The notes: generated from the letters alone by a model not told the origin. DNA of 64,000 bases from Paraburkholderia sp. BCC1885 (GCF_900996235.1 NZ_CAAJGM010000208.1:248001-312000); one strand, 5' to 3'; counted from the stretch's first letter, positions 54,772 through 63,717 are shown. Program-made: numbers and translations.

Positions 54772-55386
54772 TCATGGTGTCAAAACTCTGCCGAACACAA
54801 TCTCCTTGAACTCGACCAAGGGGGTTTTACTTTTTTCGGCTCGCATCCGTAGCAAGGCACCTTCCCAACTGTTCAGTACGAAATCGGCCAGCGTCCTGGC
54901 GGGAATCCTGTCCGCGATCTCTCCCCGCGCCTGCCCCTCAGCGATGCACGTTTGGAATAGCGCGCTCCATGATCTAAAGTGCGCCGCAAGATGCTGCCGT
55001 ATCAGTGCGCTGTGATCCGCAGCTTCCGCACTGAAGTTGCCGAGCAGGCACCCGCGCGAAAAACCAGCCGCCCTGAACACCTCGATCCGGTCGTCGAAAT
55101 AGCCTTCGAGCCGCGCCAGCGGCGACATCGCGGCATTCTCCAGCGCAGAGCGCAACTTTGCCTGCCCCTGCGCCGAATACGCATCGAGCACCTCGTTGCC
55201 GAACGCCTCCTTGCTTTCAAAATACGTATAGAACGAACCCTTGGGCACGCCCGCCGCTTCGACGACGCCCTGGATTCCCGAGGCCGAATAGCCCTCGGCA
55301 TGCATCAACCGCAGTCCCGCGTGGATCAGGTTATTGCGCGTGTCGGGCTTCGGTTTCGGGCCCCGCCGGGCTTTGGAATTTTCCAT
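54772..55386 (-). CDS. TetR/AcrR-family regulator
   Basis: A 204-residue TetR protein. The HTH lies at residues about 15-60 (TRNNLIHAGLRLMHAEGYSASGIQGVVEAAGVPKGSFYTYFESKEAF), and the C-terminal ligand domain resembles TetR_C regulators of redox or electrophile response (FSRGCLLGNFSAEAADHS). It is divergent from the hydrolase remnant and the MBL-NTF2 pair. A palindrome GACCGGTC lies 28 bp upstream of its ATG and could be its operator. Confidence 0.92.
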   Translation of the reverse strand: MENSKARRGPKPKPDTRNNLIHAGLRLMHAEGYSASGIQGVVEAAGVPKGSFYTYFESKEAFGNEVLDAYSAQGQAKLRSALENAAMSPLARLEGYFDDRIEVFRAAGFSRGCLLGNFSAEAADHSALIRQHLAAHFRSWSALFQTCIAEGQARGEIADRIPARTLADFVLNSWEGALLRMRAEKSKTPLVEFKEIVFGRVLTP

Positions 55387-55413
55387 GCATATACCCCTTG
55401 ACTAATTGCAGAC

Positions 55414-55421
55414 GACCGGTC
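55414..55421. promoter_or_regulatory. Palindromic core of a probable TetR operator
   Basis: The perfect 8-bp palindrome GACCGGTC with weaker symmetry outside it (AGAC on one side, ATTCT on the other), 28 bp from the TetR start. A plus-strand TTGACT at 55398 could be the -35 box of the opposite promoter. Confidence 0.45.
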
Positions 55422-55595
55422 ATTCTTTAATTGTCGTCGCGATGATCTGGCCTGTCAAGCATGAGCGCTCACCGCTTGATCCGGGTTGCCAGGCTTCAAT
55501 AAGCGACCGTAGCCAACCACGAAGAGGCAGAACGTGATTGAAAAGCTAAATGTAAGGATTCCTACCGAATTTAGGGTCGAGCTCACAACGTCGCT

Positions 55596-55694
55596 TTCGT
55601 TCCCGAAGCCGACGGCCCGCACCTGGCTATCACGGTGGCGCATGGCTTCGCCGGCACGCGTGAACATGGCCTCGAGCAGTTCGCGTTTGCTAAC
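55596..55694 (+). pseudogene. Alpha/beta-hydrolase N-terminal fragment
   Basis: In this frame the translation VPEADGPHLAITVAHGFAGT, continuing REHGLEQFAFAN, closely resembles the N-terminal oxyanion-hole region of dienelactone-hydrolase-like proteins (HGFxGTR). After it the frame passes into the MBL ribosome-binding site within about 50 bp, and no nucleophile elbow or catalytic triad follows. It thus looks like the stub of a deleted gene in the 360-bp gap between the TetR and MBL genes. There is no other gene in this gap. Confidence 0.5.
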
Positions 55695-55746
55695 CCGGCT
55701 TTACGGCCCTCTGCATGCACACCGCCACTAACGAAGGAGCACAGCA

Positions 55747-56613
55747 ATGACCCCAACCCACACCTCACCGCCTCCACTTAAATGGGACGTGCTCGCGATC
55801 AAACGGCCCGGCCTCACGCGCGACCTTCCCCCAGGCAAGGAAGCACTCACCTGGGTCGCGAATTCCACGACCCTGATCTACGGCGAAACGGACGCCGTGC
55901 TAGTCGACACTTTGCTCACCGTCGAGCAATCCCAGCTGCTCGTGGACTGGGTCAAGGCAAGCGGCAAAAATCTGAAAGCGATCTACATCACGCACGGACA
56001 CGGCGACCATTTCTTCGGCCTCGCACCCTTGCTCGAGCGGTTCCCGCAGGCCAGAGCATTCGCGACGCAAGAGATCGTCGAAGCGATGCAACGCCAGCTA
56101 GCACCCGCCATGCTCGACGGTTTCTGGCGCCGGCTCTTCCCCGGCGAGATTCCCGATCGCCTGCTGGTCGCCGAGCGGCTCGAAGATAGCGAACTCGAAC
56201 TCGAGGGGCATAGGCTCGTCGCCGTCAACACCGGGCACACCGATACAGAGCAGTCCACCTGCCTGCACGTACCTTCGATAGGACTGCTTGTCGGCGGCGA
56301 TGTCGTCTACAACGGTATTCACCCGTACCTGGGCGAGACCGATGCCCACAGCCGGCGCGAGTGGATCGCCACGCTCGACAGGCTCGAAGCTCTGAAGCCC
56401 GAGGCAGTGATTGCGGGACACAAGAGGCCCGAGAACGACGACCACCCGCGCATCATCGACGAAACCCGGCGCTATCTGCGCGATTTCGATGCGCTGGCCG
56501 CGACGACATCAACCGCACGCGAACTTTACGACGCGATGCTCGAACGCCATCCGGATCGAGCCAACCCCGGCTCGCTGTGGGGTGCCGCCAACGCGGCCAA
56601 AAAAAGCCTCTGA
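55747..56613 (+). CDS. MBL-fold metallo-hydrolase
   Basis: A 288-residue metallo-beta-lactamase-fold enzyme. The metal-binding motif is ITHGHGDHFFG (H83, H85, D87, H88), with further ligands in NTGHTDTEQSTCLHV and VGGDVVYNG and a late His in VIAGHKRP. There is no signal peptide, so it is cytoplasmic. AAGGAG lies 8 nt before the ATG. The NTF2-like gene starts 54 bp after it and is probably cotranscribed. The substrate is unknown; relatives act on lactones, thioesters or quorum signals. Confidence 0.92.
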   Translation: MTPTHTSPPPLKWDVLAIKRPGLTRDLPPGKEALTWVANSTTLIYGETDAVLVDTLLTVEQSQLLVDWVKASGKNLKAIYITHGHGDHFFGLAPLLERFPQARAFATQEIVEAMQRQLAPAMLDGFWRRLFPGEIPDRLLVAERLEDSELELEGHRLVAVNTGHTDTEQSTCLHVPSIGLLVGGDVVYNGIHPYLGETDAHSRREWIATLDRLEALKPEAVIAGHKRPENDDHPRIIDETRRYLRDFDALAATTSTARELYDAMLERHPDRANPGSLWGAANAAKKSL

Positions 56614-56667
56614 CGAACACCGCTCTTGCCCGGCACCATCCCGACACACCATCATGAGGACCCTGCC

Positions 56668-57198
56668 ATGAAAAACGCCTTGCTCGCGGCGGCCTTTTTT
56701 TTTGCCGCTACCCTAAACACATCCGCTGCGCTGGCTGATCCTGCGCCACCCGGCCCCGTCGACGCTCAGACACTCGAAACGGTCAAGACGCGCTTCCATC
56801 ACCTGATGGATCTCGCCAACCGCCACGACATTGCCGCTATTAACGACATGTTCTGGCAGTCGCCGTCAGCATTACTGGTTGCGAAGAGCGCAGTGCCATC
56901 CGAAGGCAACTGGGCCGGATTCTGGGGAAACGAAGCGATCGACAGGAAGCTACATGACATCGCGGCCTCTGGGCCGGTGGTGCTCAAGCCGGACTACGAG
57001 AAACTGAAGGTGGTCGAGCTGACGCATGAGGTCGCGGAATCTTATGCACCCCTGAACATCACCGTTTCTTATGCCGGACAGGACGGCACACCAAAACCTT
57101 TTCTGTTGATCATCGACTGGCTGAAGATCGGTCAGGATTGGCAAATCGCGTCGGAAATCATCCTGCCGGTTCCGCCGGTGCCCAAGCAAACGGGTTGA
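56668..57198 (+). CDS. Exported NTF2-like (SnoaL/DUF4440) protein
   Basis: A 176-residue protein with signal peptide MKNALLAAAFFFAATLNTSA and cleavage near AALA-DPA. The mature part is NTF2-like: ETVKTRFHHLMDLANRHDIAAINDMFWQSPSALLVA, then strands ending in LIIDWLKIGQDWQIASEIILPVP. A homopolymer of nine T lies within the signal-peptide codons. It is exported to the periplasm. It follows the MBL gene and may share its pathway. Confidence 0.85.
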   Translation: MKNALLAAAFFFAATLNTSAALADPAPPGPVDAQTLETVKTRFHHLMDLANRHDIAAINDMFWQSPSALLVAKSAVPSEGNWAGFWGNEAIDRKLHDIAASGPVVLKPDYEKLKVVELTHEVAESYAPLNITVSYAGQDGTPKPFLLIIDWLKIGQDWQIASEIILPVPPVPKQTG

Positions 57199-57265
57199 GC
57201 CGCGCAGAGGGGGCGCCGCGATGTCGAGCGTGTTTTCGCCCCATTCTGTAAGGCTTTTTATGCGC

Positions 57266-58705
57266 TCAATCGTCCGGGCACACGAATTGCCGCAAATCCG
57301 CGGCGACGGCACGCCGACTCTCTATACCCAGATACGGCATGTGTCCGGATTCGTAATAGCGGAACTGCACACGGTCCATGTCGATCCCCGCATGCGATAT
57401 GGTGTATTCCGCATTCCCCATTGGCGTGGCAAGGTCGTAGTACCCACATCCGACGAATAGCTTCATCGACGGGTTTCTGCGCATGGCTTTAGCGAGCTGG
57501 AGGGCGAAGTTCGTGCTCGCAGGCGCACCTGGTCCGTTGCCGTAGTCCCACTGCCTATACGCGTCCCGGAAGTTGACAGCCTCGTACTGCAGCGGAATGT
57601 CCACGCCGAGTTCCCGGTAGAAATAGTCATTTGCTGCTGCAACGAACGCCGGCGCGTACTGGCCCATGGCGGGGTCGTCGGCTACCAGGTCATCTCCTGC
57701 CGCGAGTCTCGGGAGGCGATAACGTCCGTCGTAGAGACCGACATGCAGTCCGCGATCCCGCAGCAGTTCGCGGATGAAATCCCTCGGATCGATACGCAGG
57801 TTTTTCTCAAGTACGAGAGCGGACGGCAAGCCGGTCAGTTCGGAGAGACGCGTCGCAATGCGGTGACGTTCAGCGACGTCAAGTGTGGCGCCTGCATAGA
57901 GCGCGAGAATATAGTCTTCAGCAACGAAGCGCCGTACTTGCGCCACATATTGCTCAAGGCTACCGGCGGCGCCTGTAACAGCACCATGGTATCTGGCGAC
58001 GCTTGCCATTGCTGTCAGGCTTGTCAGTGAGCCCAGGTCTGCGCCGCCTTGCGACTGATCCATTGCCTGTCCCAACAGGATAACGCCGTTCAGCGAAATC
58101 GCCTCGAGCCTTCCAGTGGTTGTCAGGCCGCCGGCAAGGAGGTTTGCAACAGCGGCGGCACGTATGGAGCCGTAACTTTCACCCAGTAGATACCTCGGTG
58201 CGTTCCAACGACGGTGCCGGGTGATCCAGTCTCGAATGAATTCAACAGTCGCTTTCGCGTCCGCGTCCACGCTGTGAAACGCATGTGCGCCATCACCCAG
58301 TGTCCGGCTATAGCCTGTATCGGGAGGGTCGTAGACCACAATGTCCGCGACATCAAGCAAACTTTCCGCGTTATCGACGATCTGAAAAGGCGGCACCGTC
58401 GCGGGATGCACCCCTTGGCCATCGTCTCCATCGAGATTCAGGCGTCGTGGGCCGACGAGACCAAGGTGTAACCACAATGACGCTGAGGCGGGACCGCCAT
58501 TGAAGACGAAAACAACAGGGCGCGCCGAATCGCCGGCAAGAAAATAACTGGTAGAGACGACACTGGCCCGGATGTCCTCACTGGGCCCGAAAACGATGGT
58601 TCGTTCTACGACGCAGACGTATCTCACGGCGCGGCCACCAATGACGCTCACATGCTCGCTTTCAACCCGGTAGGGTTCATCACACCGAGATTCGACAAGG
58701 CTCAA
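57266..58705 (-). CDS. Serine carboxypeptidase (S10)-like hydrolase
   Basis: A 479-residue protein with the S10 carboxypeptidase hallmarks: FNGGPASAS near residue 69 (oxyanion hole), DPPDTGYS, the nucleophile in GESYG (S177), and catalytic D424 in GCGYYDLATP and H455 in YYESGHMPYLG. The TTG start at 58705 has GGGAG 6 nt upstream and an in-frame stop just before, so no longer start is possible. No signal peptide is seen, although most family members are exported. Its role is unclear; some bacterial members act as acyltransferases or peptidases in secondary metabolism. Confidence 0.9.
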   Translation of the reverse strand: MSLVESRCDEPYRVESEHVSVIGGRAVRYVCVVERTIVFGPSEDIRASVVSTSYFLAGDSARPVVFVFNGGPASASLWLHLGLVGPRRLNLDGDDGQGVHPATVPPFQIVDNAESLLDVADIVVYDPPDTGYSRTLGDGAHAFHSVDADAKATVEFIRDWITRHRRWNAPRYLLGESYGSIRAAAVANLLAGGLTTTGRLEAISLNGVILLGQAMDQSQGGADLGSLTSLTAMASVARYHGAVTGAAGSLEQYVAQVRRFVAEDYILALYAGATLDVAERHRIATRLSELTGLPSALVLEKNLRIDPRDFIRELLRDRGLHVGLYDGRYRLPRLAAGDDLVADDPAMGQYAPAFVAAANDYFYRELGVDIPLQYEAVNFRDAYRQWDYGNGPGAPASTNFALQLAKAMRRNPSMKLFVGCGYYDLATPMGNAEYTISHAGIDMDRVQFRYYESGHMPYLGIESRRAVAADLRQFVCPDD

Positions 58706-58803
58706 AGCAGTCTCCCATCATCGTGAGGTCGTTCGATAGATTCTTTCATGGAAGGCTTCTTTGAGCCGTAATGATCCGGTGAGCGCGATTAACGTTTCGG
58801 AGT

Positions 58804-59508
58804 TTAACCTGCTATGACATCCTTGAGGTAGACAGAGGACGACAGGTTTTGATGAACCTGACGCGAAGGCTCATCGACGAAGACCTCCTCGGCGTTAGCC
58901 TCGATCGCGTCAAGCGCTTGCCGGATAACATCCGCTGGCGTGGCCTTCGGGACATCGATGCCGCGCGTCAAATCGGTGTCGATAAAACCGGCGTGGAGCC
59001 CGACGACTTGCGTGTTTTGAGCGCGCAGCTCGTGACGCAAGCCGTTAGTAAGTCCCCAGGCGGCGGCTTTCGACACGCCATACGCGGCGATCATCGGTGT
59101 GTTCACCCAGCTCAAAAGCGACAGCACATTGAGGATCGCGCCTCCGCCGTTGCGTGCAAGAACGGGAGCGAACGCCTGGCTCAGGTTCAGGATGCCAAAT
59201 ACGTTGGTTTCCAGTTGTTCGCGCAAGTTCTCCTGCGCGTTTGCCGCCACAAATGCGCCGGGACGCGCAATGCCCGCGTTATTGATCAGGATCGTGACAT
59301 CCGGGTAGTTCAGGGCCGCCGCCGCCGCATCTTCTGGCTTGGTCACGTCCAGCTTCACAGGAACAACACCCGCGAGTTTGATAGAAGAGATATCCCGCGC
59401 GGCCGCGTAAACGCGTTTTGCACCCCGCTCGAGCGCCTGCTTTGCAAATTCAAGACCCAAACCGCGGTTGGCACCCGTGATAAGCACTACAGAATTATTG
59501 AGTTTCAT
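58804..59508 (-). CDS. Short-chain dehydrogenase/reductase (SDR)
   Basis: A 234-residue classical SDR: the NAD(P)-binding motif TGANRGLG at 11-18, NNAG at 76-79, the catalytic Ser at 130 or 133, and Y143-x3-K147 (AAYGVSKAA). The ATG at 59508 has AAGGAAAA upstream. It lies downstream of the TetR gene on the same strand, with a dyad closely related to the TetR promoter dyad in front of it, so it is most likely repressed by that TetR protein. The substrate is unknown. Confidence 0.93.
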   Translation of the reverse strand: MKLNNSVVLITGANRGLGLEFAKQALERGAKRVYAAARDISSIKLAGVVPVKLDVTKPEDAAAAALNYPDVTILINNAGIARPGAFVAANAQENLREQLETNVFGILNLSQAFAPVLARNGGGAILNVLSLLSWVNTPMIAAYGVSKAAAWGLTNGLRHELRAQNTQVVGLHAGFIDTDLTRGIDVPKATPADVIRQALDAIEANAEEVFVDEPSRQVHQNLSSSVYLKDVIAG

Positions 59509-59539
59509 GCTGTTTTCCTTGTGCGCTGGCATAGCGCAT

Positions 59540-59560
59540 AAAATATGATGATCATAATAT
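59540..59560. promoter_or_regulatory. TetR-type operator in front of the SDR gene
   Basis: Core TATGA-N3-TCATA (59544-59556) with A/T flanks, about 35 bp upstream of the SDR ATG. It matches the dyad at 60231-60251 in front of the TetR gene. Confidence 0.65.
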
Positions 59561-59626
59561 TTTAAAGCGAACAAACTGGCGTGACTTCTAAGTCCCTATG
59601 GCATATTCCGTCCCCTCTCCGAGCTA

Positions 59627-60211
59627 TTACGGGTTGTCGTAGCGAGCGATGAGATCTGCTCTCGCGGCGGCCAGCACCGCCCGCCCTTGCTTGTTGTCGC
59701 CTAGCGCACGGGCTAGCTGCATTGCGCCGATCAGCGTGCCGGCCACCGTCCAGGCCGTTTCGACGCTCGTACCCGCTGGCAACGCCTGTTGCACGAGCCT
59801 GTGCAGGTTAGCGACGATCCGTCGAGACGAAGCGAGAACCTCGCCATCTTGACTGGCTATTTCGCCACACAGCGCGGCAACGGGGCAACCGTTCTCACAG
59901 TCGCTGATCTGGCTGTCCGAGAGATAGCTCTCGACAAAGGCGCTGAAGACGCTTTGGCCGCGTTTGGCGAGCGCCTCGACATTCGCCGTGATGCTTGCGC
60001 CGATCTCCCTGCTCGCATGGACGACCGCCTCCGCAAGCAACGCCTCCCTTGAAGCGAAGTGGGAATAGAAACCGCCGTGAGTCAGGCCGGCCTCCTTCAT
60101 CACCTCGGCGACGCCAACGCCGTGAAAGCCGGAACGACGCACCGCTCTGGAGGCTGCGTCCAGAATGCGCTGACGGGATTGAGCTTTCTTGCCGGGAAAT
60201 TTGGAGTTCAT
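59627..60211 (-). CDS. TetR/AcrR-family regulator
   Basis: A 194-residue TetR protein with an HTH at residues about 12-58 (SRQRILDAASRAVRRSGFHGVGVAEVMKEAGLTHGGFYSHFASREALL) and a C-terminal domain of the TetR_C_33-like type with paired Cys in SDCENGCPVAALCGE. The ATG at 60211 is preferred over the short upstream extension. A dyad lies 20 bp before its start and a copy lies before the SDR gene 118 bp downstream, which supports autoregulation and SDR control. Confidence 0.92.
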   Translation of the reverse strand: MNSKFPGKKAQSRQRILDAASRAVRRSGFHGVGVAEVMKEAGLTHGGFYSHFASREALLAEAVVHASREIGASITANVEALAKRGQSVFSAFVESYLSDSQISDCENGCPVAALCGEIASQDGEVLASSRRIVANLHRLVQQALPAGTSVETAWTVAGTLIGAMQLARALGDNKQGRAVLAAARADLIARYDNP

Positions 60212-60230
60212 GGCTACACAATAACACAAA

Positions 60231-60251
60231 ATATTATGATCGTCATATTAT
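60231..60251. promoter_or_regulatory. TetR-type operator in front of the TetR gene
   Basis: ATATTATGA-N3-TCATATTAT, a 9-bp inverted repeat with one mismatch, 20 bp upstream of the TetR ATG. Its core TATGA-N3-TCATA is repeated in front of the SDR gene. The rest of the 323-bp gap to the next gene (60212-60534) shows no other feature. Confidence 0.68.
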
Positions 60252-60534
60252 GCGCCTGCGCAGACGAGGAACATCTGAAGCTCTGGGTGAGCCGCGCGAG
60301 TGGCGCACACGCAGCATAAGCATTTGAGCGGAGCGGATGGTTGGGAAAGTTTCCAGAACGATGTACGACGCCGCGCCATGCCGAACATGTGAAAGCGTCA
60401 AATTCTTTGGAATACCCGCGTCGGTTCAGGTGTTCTACTCCGGTAGCTCGTCAGCTTCGTTGGGGTAGAAACACCTCACTTGCAGTTGGCAATCATTTTG
60501 CCTCTCCGACGTGTCTTTATAAAAGGAATCCTAA

Positions 60535-61773
60535 ATGTCTATACGTTCCGCCGATATCGTCCGCCCACTTGGCGTCATCGAAGAATTCCTCTGGCTCTTC
60601 GATCACAGCTCGCCCAAACAGTTTTGCCTCGTTGCCGAAGTTGACGGCCACACCACCGTCCCGGAGTGGCGAAGCGCGCTCGATGCGCTGCAAGAGCGTC
60701 ATCCGATGCTCTCTGTCTGCATCGACTCCACATACAACCGTGTTCCTCACTTCCGTCGGGTCACCGGCCAACCCATACCGCTGCGCATCATCAACGCAGA
60801 CACACCATGGGAGCGTGAAGCAGAACGCGAGATACGCACGCTCTTCGAACCGGCCAAGGCACCGCTAGCTCGCGCCGTTCTCATTCATCAGCCAGAGAAA
60901 AGCGTCATTATTCTTGTCTTGCATCACTCCATCGGCGACGGCATATCTTCCGTCTTCCTGCTGCGCGATCTCCTTTCAGCCCTGGCCGGTCAGTCGCTTG
61001 AGCGGCTTGAATTCCCGCCCTCGGTGGATGACCTGCTTGATGTCAAACCACGTATCACCTCCAAGCCGGGAGTAAACTTTTCATACGCCCTCGCAGAACA
61101 CTGTATCGAGAAGCCGGTGCACGTAAAAAGTGCCATGTTATCCCCGCAGCTTACGCAGAAAATTCAGGAGCGCGCTCGCAAGGAGAGCACAACAGTCCAC
61201 GCTGCACTGTGCGCTGCGATCACTGTCGCAGGCAGAGAGATCGATCAGTCGTGGTGCACAAAGCCGGTGAGCATTTTTTCTCCGGTGAATATCCGAGGAC
61301 TGCTTCGGCTCCAGGATCAATGCATGGATGCATTTTCCAAAGCCTCGACCCTCGTTGAAACACAATCAGCCCCAAACCTCTGGGAGCTGGCACGCTTCAT
61401 TTCCACCTCCCTGGCACCGTTCAAGAAGCTGGAAGGCAATCAGCCAGGCTTCGAAGCGATTTACGAGGCGATGTCCTCCGACATGAGCGTGGAAGAGGGA
61501 GCTCAGTTCAACCGTGCTGCTTTCTCTGAAGACGTCATGGTCTCTAACCTCGGTCTCGTTCCGTACGACTCGGCCTTCGGCAAGCTGGATATCAAGTCCG
61601 TGTGGGCACCCGTGTTCTTGCGCGGTCACGACCCGGAGCAGACCATCGGTGTCGCCACAATCAACGGTTCGCTGCACCTCGTCCATACGAGCTGGACCCC
61701 TATGCCTGGTCTGCTAGAGCGCATCGAACGCAAACTGGCAGAAAGTCTGCTCCCCTCCCTGGTAGAGACTTGA
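60535..61773 (+). CDS. Condensation-domain acyltransferase-like protein (stand-alone)
   Basis: A 412-residue protein of the chloramphenicol-acetyltransferase-like superfamily that contains condensation domains, PapA and alcohol acyltransferases. The catalytic motif is LHHSIGDG (HHxxxDG, residues 130-136), placed after a typical N-terminal strand-rich region (GVIEEFLWLFDHSSPKQFCLVAEVDG). The later half has the tunnel-forming segment but no canonical DFGWG. No NRPS adenylation or carrier gene adjoins, so it is likely to act on a free acyl-CoA or carrier-bound acyl group and a small-molecule acceptor. Confidence 0.85.
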   Translation: MSIRSADIVRPLGVIEEFLWLFDHSSPKQFCLVAEVDGHTTVPEWRSALDALQERHPMLSVCIDSTYNRVPHFRRVTGQPIPLRIINADTPWEREAEREIRTLFEPAKAPLARAVLIHQPEKSVIILVLHHSIGDGISSVFLLRDLLSALAGQSLERLEFPPSVDDLLDVKPRITSKPGVNFSYALAEHCIEKPVHVKSAMLSPQLTQKIQERARKESTTVHAALCAAITVAGREIDQSWCTKPVSIFSPVNIRGLLRLQDQCMDAFSKASTLVETQSAPNLWELARFISTSLAPFKKLEGNQPGFEAIYEAMSSDMSVEEGAQFNRAAFSEDVMVSNLGLVPYDSAFGKLDIKSVWAPVFLRGHDPEQTIGVATINGSLHLVHTSWTPMPGLLERIERKLAESLLPSLVET

Positions 61774-61877
61774 CTGACAAGCTGTCTTCGAATCCGGCCT
61801 GCGGGACAGAACATCGTCGATTGGACATCATGGGAGGCGACGCATGGCCGGACCACATCGGGTCACGCGTCTCACCT

Positions 61878-62915
61878 TCAAACCTCGATGCTTGTTGGCG
61901 TAAGCGACATTGCGCCTGTGCTGCCATCGGGTCGTTTGAACAGTATCGTGCCGTGGCCGTTCAGATTGTTCTTTGCGATAGACAGTGGTTGCGTAAAGCC
62001 TATTGTCACCACAGCAGATTGAAGCGCTCCCTCGAGCGGAGCCTGCGCACCGAGACTCGGTACCTCGGCGTGCGTTTGATGAGCGTTGGCCATGCGGCCT
62101 AGCAGATCCAGCGCATTCTGCGTACCAAACAGCGTCGGATACGACCCCTCTCCGATCAGCGCATTCAGTTCGCTGCTTGCGTCAGTGGGCGCTGCTGCAC
62201 TATTGATCGGCTCCACAGGTCCCTGATTTTTCACTGCCTCGTTTCCACTCCCGTTGCTATCATCGCCTTGGCTGGAACTCACGCCCACAATGGCGACCGG
62301 GGGCAGGGAAAGCGACACGAGCGACCCGCCCTCCCCGCTCTGTGTGACCGAACTGGTTGCCGAAACCCGCTGATCCAGGAGCGAAATTGATAATTTCCCG
62401 GTAGTGGGATCGAACTCGATTGAGACCGAGCCGGAGCGCTCATTGACTGAAACCCCCGACACCGACGTCGTCTGCGAGCCGTAACCGGCAGACACCGAGA
62501 ACGCGTTAGTACCGGTTCCGGCAAAAGTCGCGCTCAGACTGATGGGCTCGCCTTCGGCCAGTTCCTGGTCGAAGCCTTTGCTGGCTGCGTCGGCTTGTTC
62601 CTGGGTGAACCCGCTTCCCACCAGGAAGGTGTTAAGCGCCGCGCTCAACTGGCTGTCCGCCGTTGCCGACATCTCGCGTTGCCCGGTCGATGGATCGACG
62701 GAGGTTGCGCTTTGCAGTATCTGCCCAAAGGTAAGCTCAAGCTGGCTGACATTGGCCGCCGCCACACCCGCGGCAAGCCTCGGCAGTATCATCCCGGCGG
62801 CTTCGGCCCCATTCAATTGACTGGAGCCGGTCTGGACTGTGCTGCCAGACGTGGCTTGGGGAATCGGCACGCTCACCAGGGCGGCGCCGTTACTGCTGGA
62901 AATGGAAGTCGACAT
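61878..62915 (-). CDS. Ser/Gly/Thr-rich protein of unknown function
   Basis: A 345-residue protein not matched to a known family. It begins MSTSISSSNGAALVSVPIP and is rich in Ser, Gly, Thr and Ala; there is no signal peptide, membrane segment or cysteine. A middle part (about 130-215) reads as beta strands (NERSGSVSIEFDPTTGKLSISLLDQRVSATSS), and a helical segment lies near 260-300. The start follows AAGGAACGC. It lies 34 bp after a TetR gene on the same strand and probably belongs to its operon. The Ser-rich N-terminus without a leader resembles secreted effectors in general, but no secretion genes are nearby. Confidence 0.75.
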   Translation of the reverse strand: MSTSISSSNGAALVSVPIPQATSGSTVQTGSSQLNGAEAAGMILPRLAAGVAAANVSQLELTFGQILQSATSVDPSTGQREMSATADSQLSAALNTFLVGSGFTQEQADAASKGFDQELAEGEPISLSATFAGTGTNAFSVSAGYGSQTTSVSGVSVNERSGSVSIEFDPTTGKLSISLLDQRVSATSSVTQSGEGGSLVSLSLPPVAIVGVSSSQGDDSNGSGNEAVKNQGPVEPINSAAAPTDASSELNALIGEGSYPTLFGTQNALDLLGRMANAHQTHAEVPSLGAQAPLEGALQSAVVTIGFTQPLSIAKNNLNGHGTILFKRPDGSTGAMSLTPTSIEV

Positions 62916-62949
62916 GTGCGTTCCTTAAAAGGGTAAGTGACGATCTAAA

Positions 62950-63621
62950 TCATTTCGGCCTTGTTGCGGGCTTTCGGATGCGCGAGCGCGGCGACCGGGG
63001 CGAAGAAGCATTCGCTTCGTCGACTGCAGGGTGTGTGACTGTGGGGTCTAAATCTTTGGCAAGGATCAACGCGGCTTCCATACCGCTTTTCAGGATGTCC
63101 TCGGCTATCGAAAAATCCCGAACGGCGCGCGCCATTTGCAGTGTTCCGACCATCAAACCGAAGATCGCGAGGACGCGGCGGTTCGACGCTTCCGATTCCG
63201 GATCAGGAAGTTGCTGTGCGAGCGTCGAGATAAAAGGCAGGAGTCCGTTCTTGTACGCTTCCCGTGTCAGCTTCGGTTGCCGGCCGATCTCCGGGAGTAG
63301 CGCGGCCGAGGGACAGCCATCCTCCCAGTTCTCCAGATGTTCTTTAGTCAAATACCGCCGAATCGCTCCCTCCAGACTCGAGCAGGCATCCTTATCTTGC
63401 TGGAATCTGACGTGCTGATCGGCTAGAGCGTCGGCTAGCACCTCGCGAAACAGAGCTTCCTTGGATTCGAAATGCGGATAGAAGGCGCCGTTCGTCAGCC
63501 CTGCCTCGGCCATGATCCCGGCCAAGCCCGTCGCTGACGCCCCTTCCCTTCTAAACCGCCGCGAGGCAACGTCAATAATGCGCTTGCGTGTAGTCTCTTT
63601 GCGCCCTTTCTCAAATCGCAT
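62950..63621 (-). CDS. TetR/AcrR-family regulator
   Basis: A 223-residue TetR protein with an HTH at about residues 10-57 (TRKRIIDVASRRFRREGASATGLAGIMAEAGLTNGAFYPHFESKEALF) and a ligand domain with NWEDGCPSAALLPEIGRQ. The C-terminal 30 residues are a basic, Ser/Pro-rich extension (SSPRSPRSRIRKPATRPK) beyond the usual family length. The ATG at 63621 is preferred over a GTG 9 bp earlier that sits too close to AAGGA. The unknown Ser-rich gene follows 34 bp downstream. Confidence 0.9.
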   Translation of the reverse strand: MRFEKGRKETTRKRIIDVASRRFRREGASATGLAGIMAEAGLTNGAFYPHFESKEALFREVLADALADQHVRFQQDKDACSSLEGAIRRYLTKEHLENWEDGCPSAALLPEIGRQPKLTREAYKNGLLPFISTLAQQLPDPESEASNRRVLAIFGLMVGTLQMARAVRDFSIAEDILKSGMEAALILAKDLDPTVTHPAVDEANASSPRSPRSRIRKPATRPK

Positions 63622-63717
63622 TGTGATCACTCATCCTTCAGCGTAGTTACGCACCATTCGCCTTGCGCTGATGGGGTCAGCTCTCGTAAGCGAACGCCCT
63701 GTGCAGGTTGCGAATTA

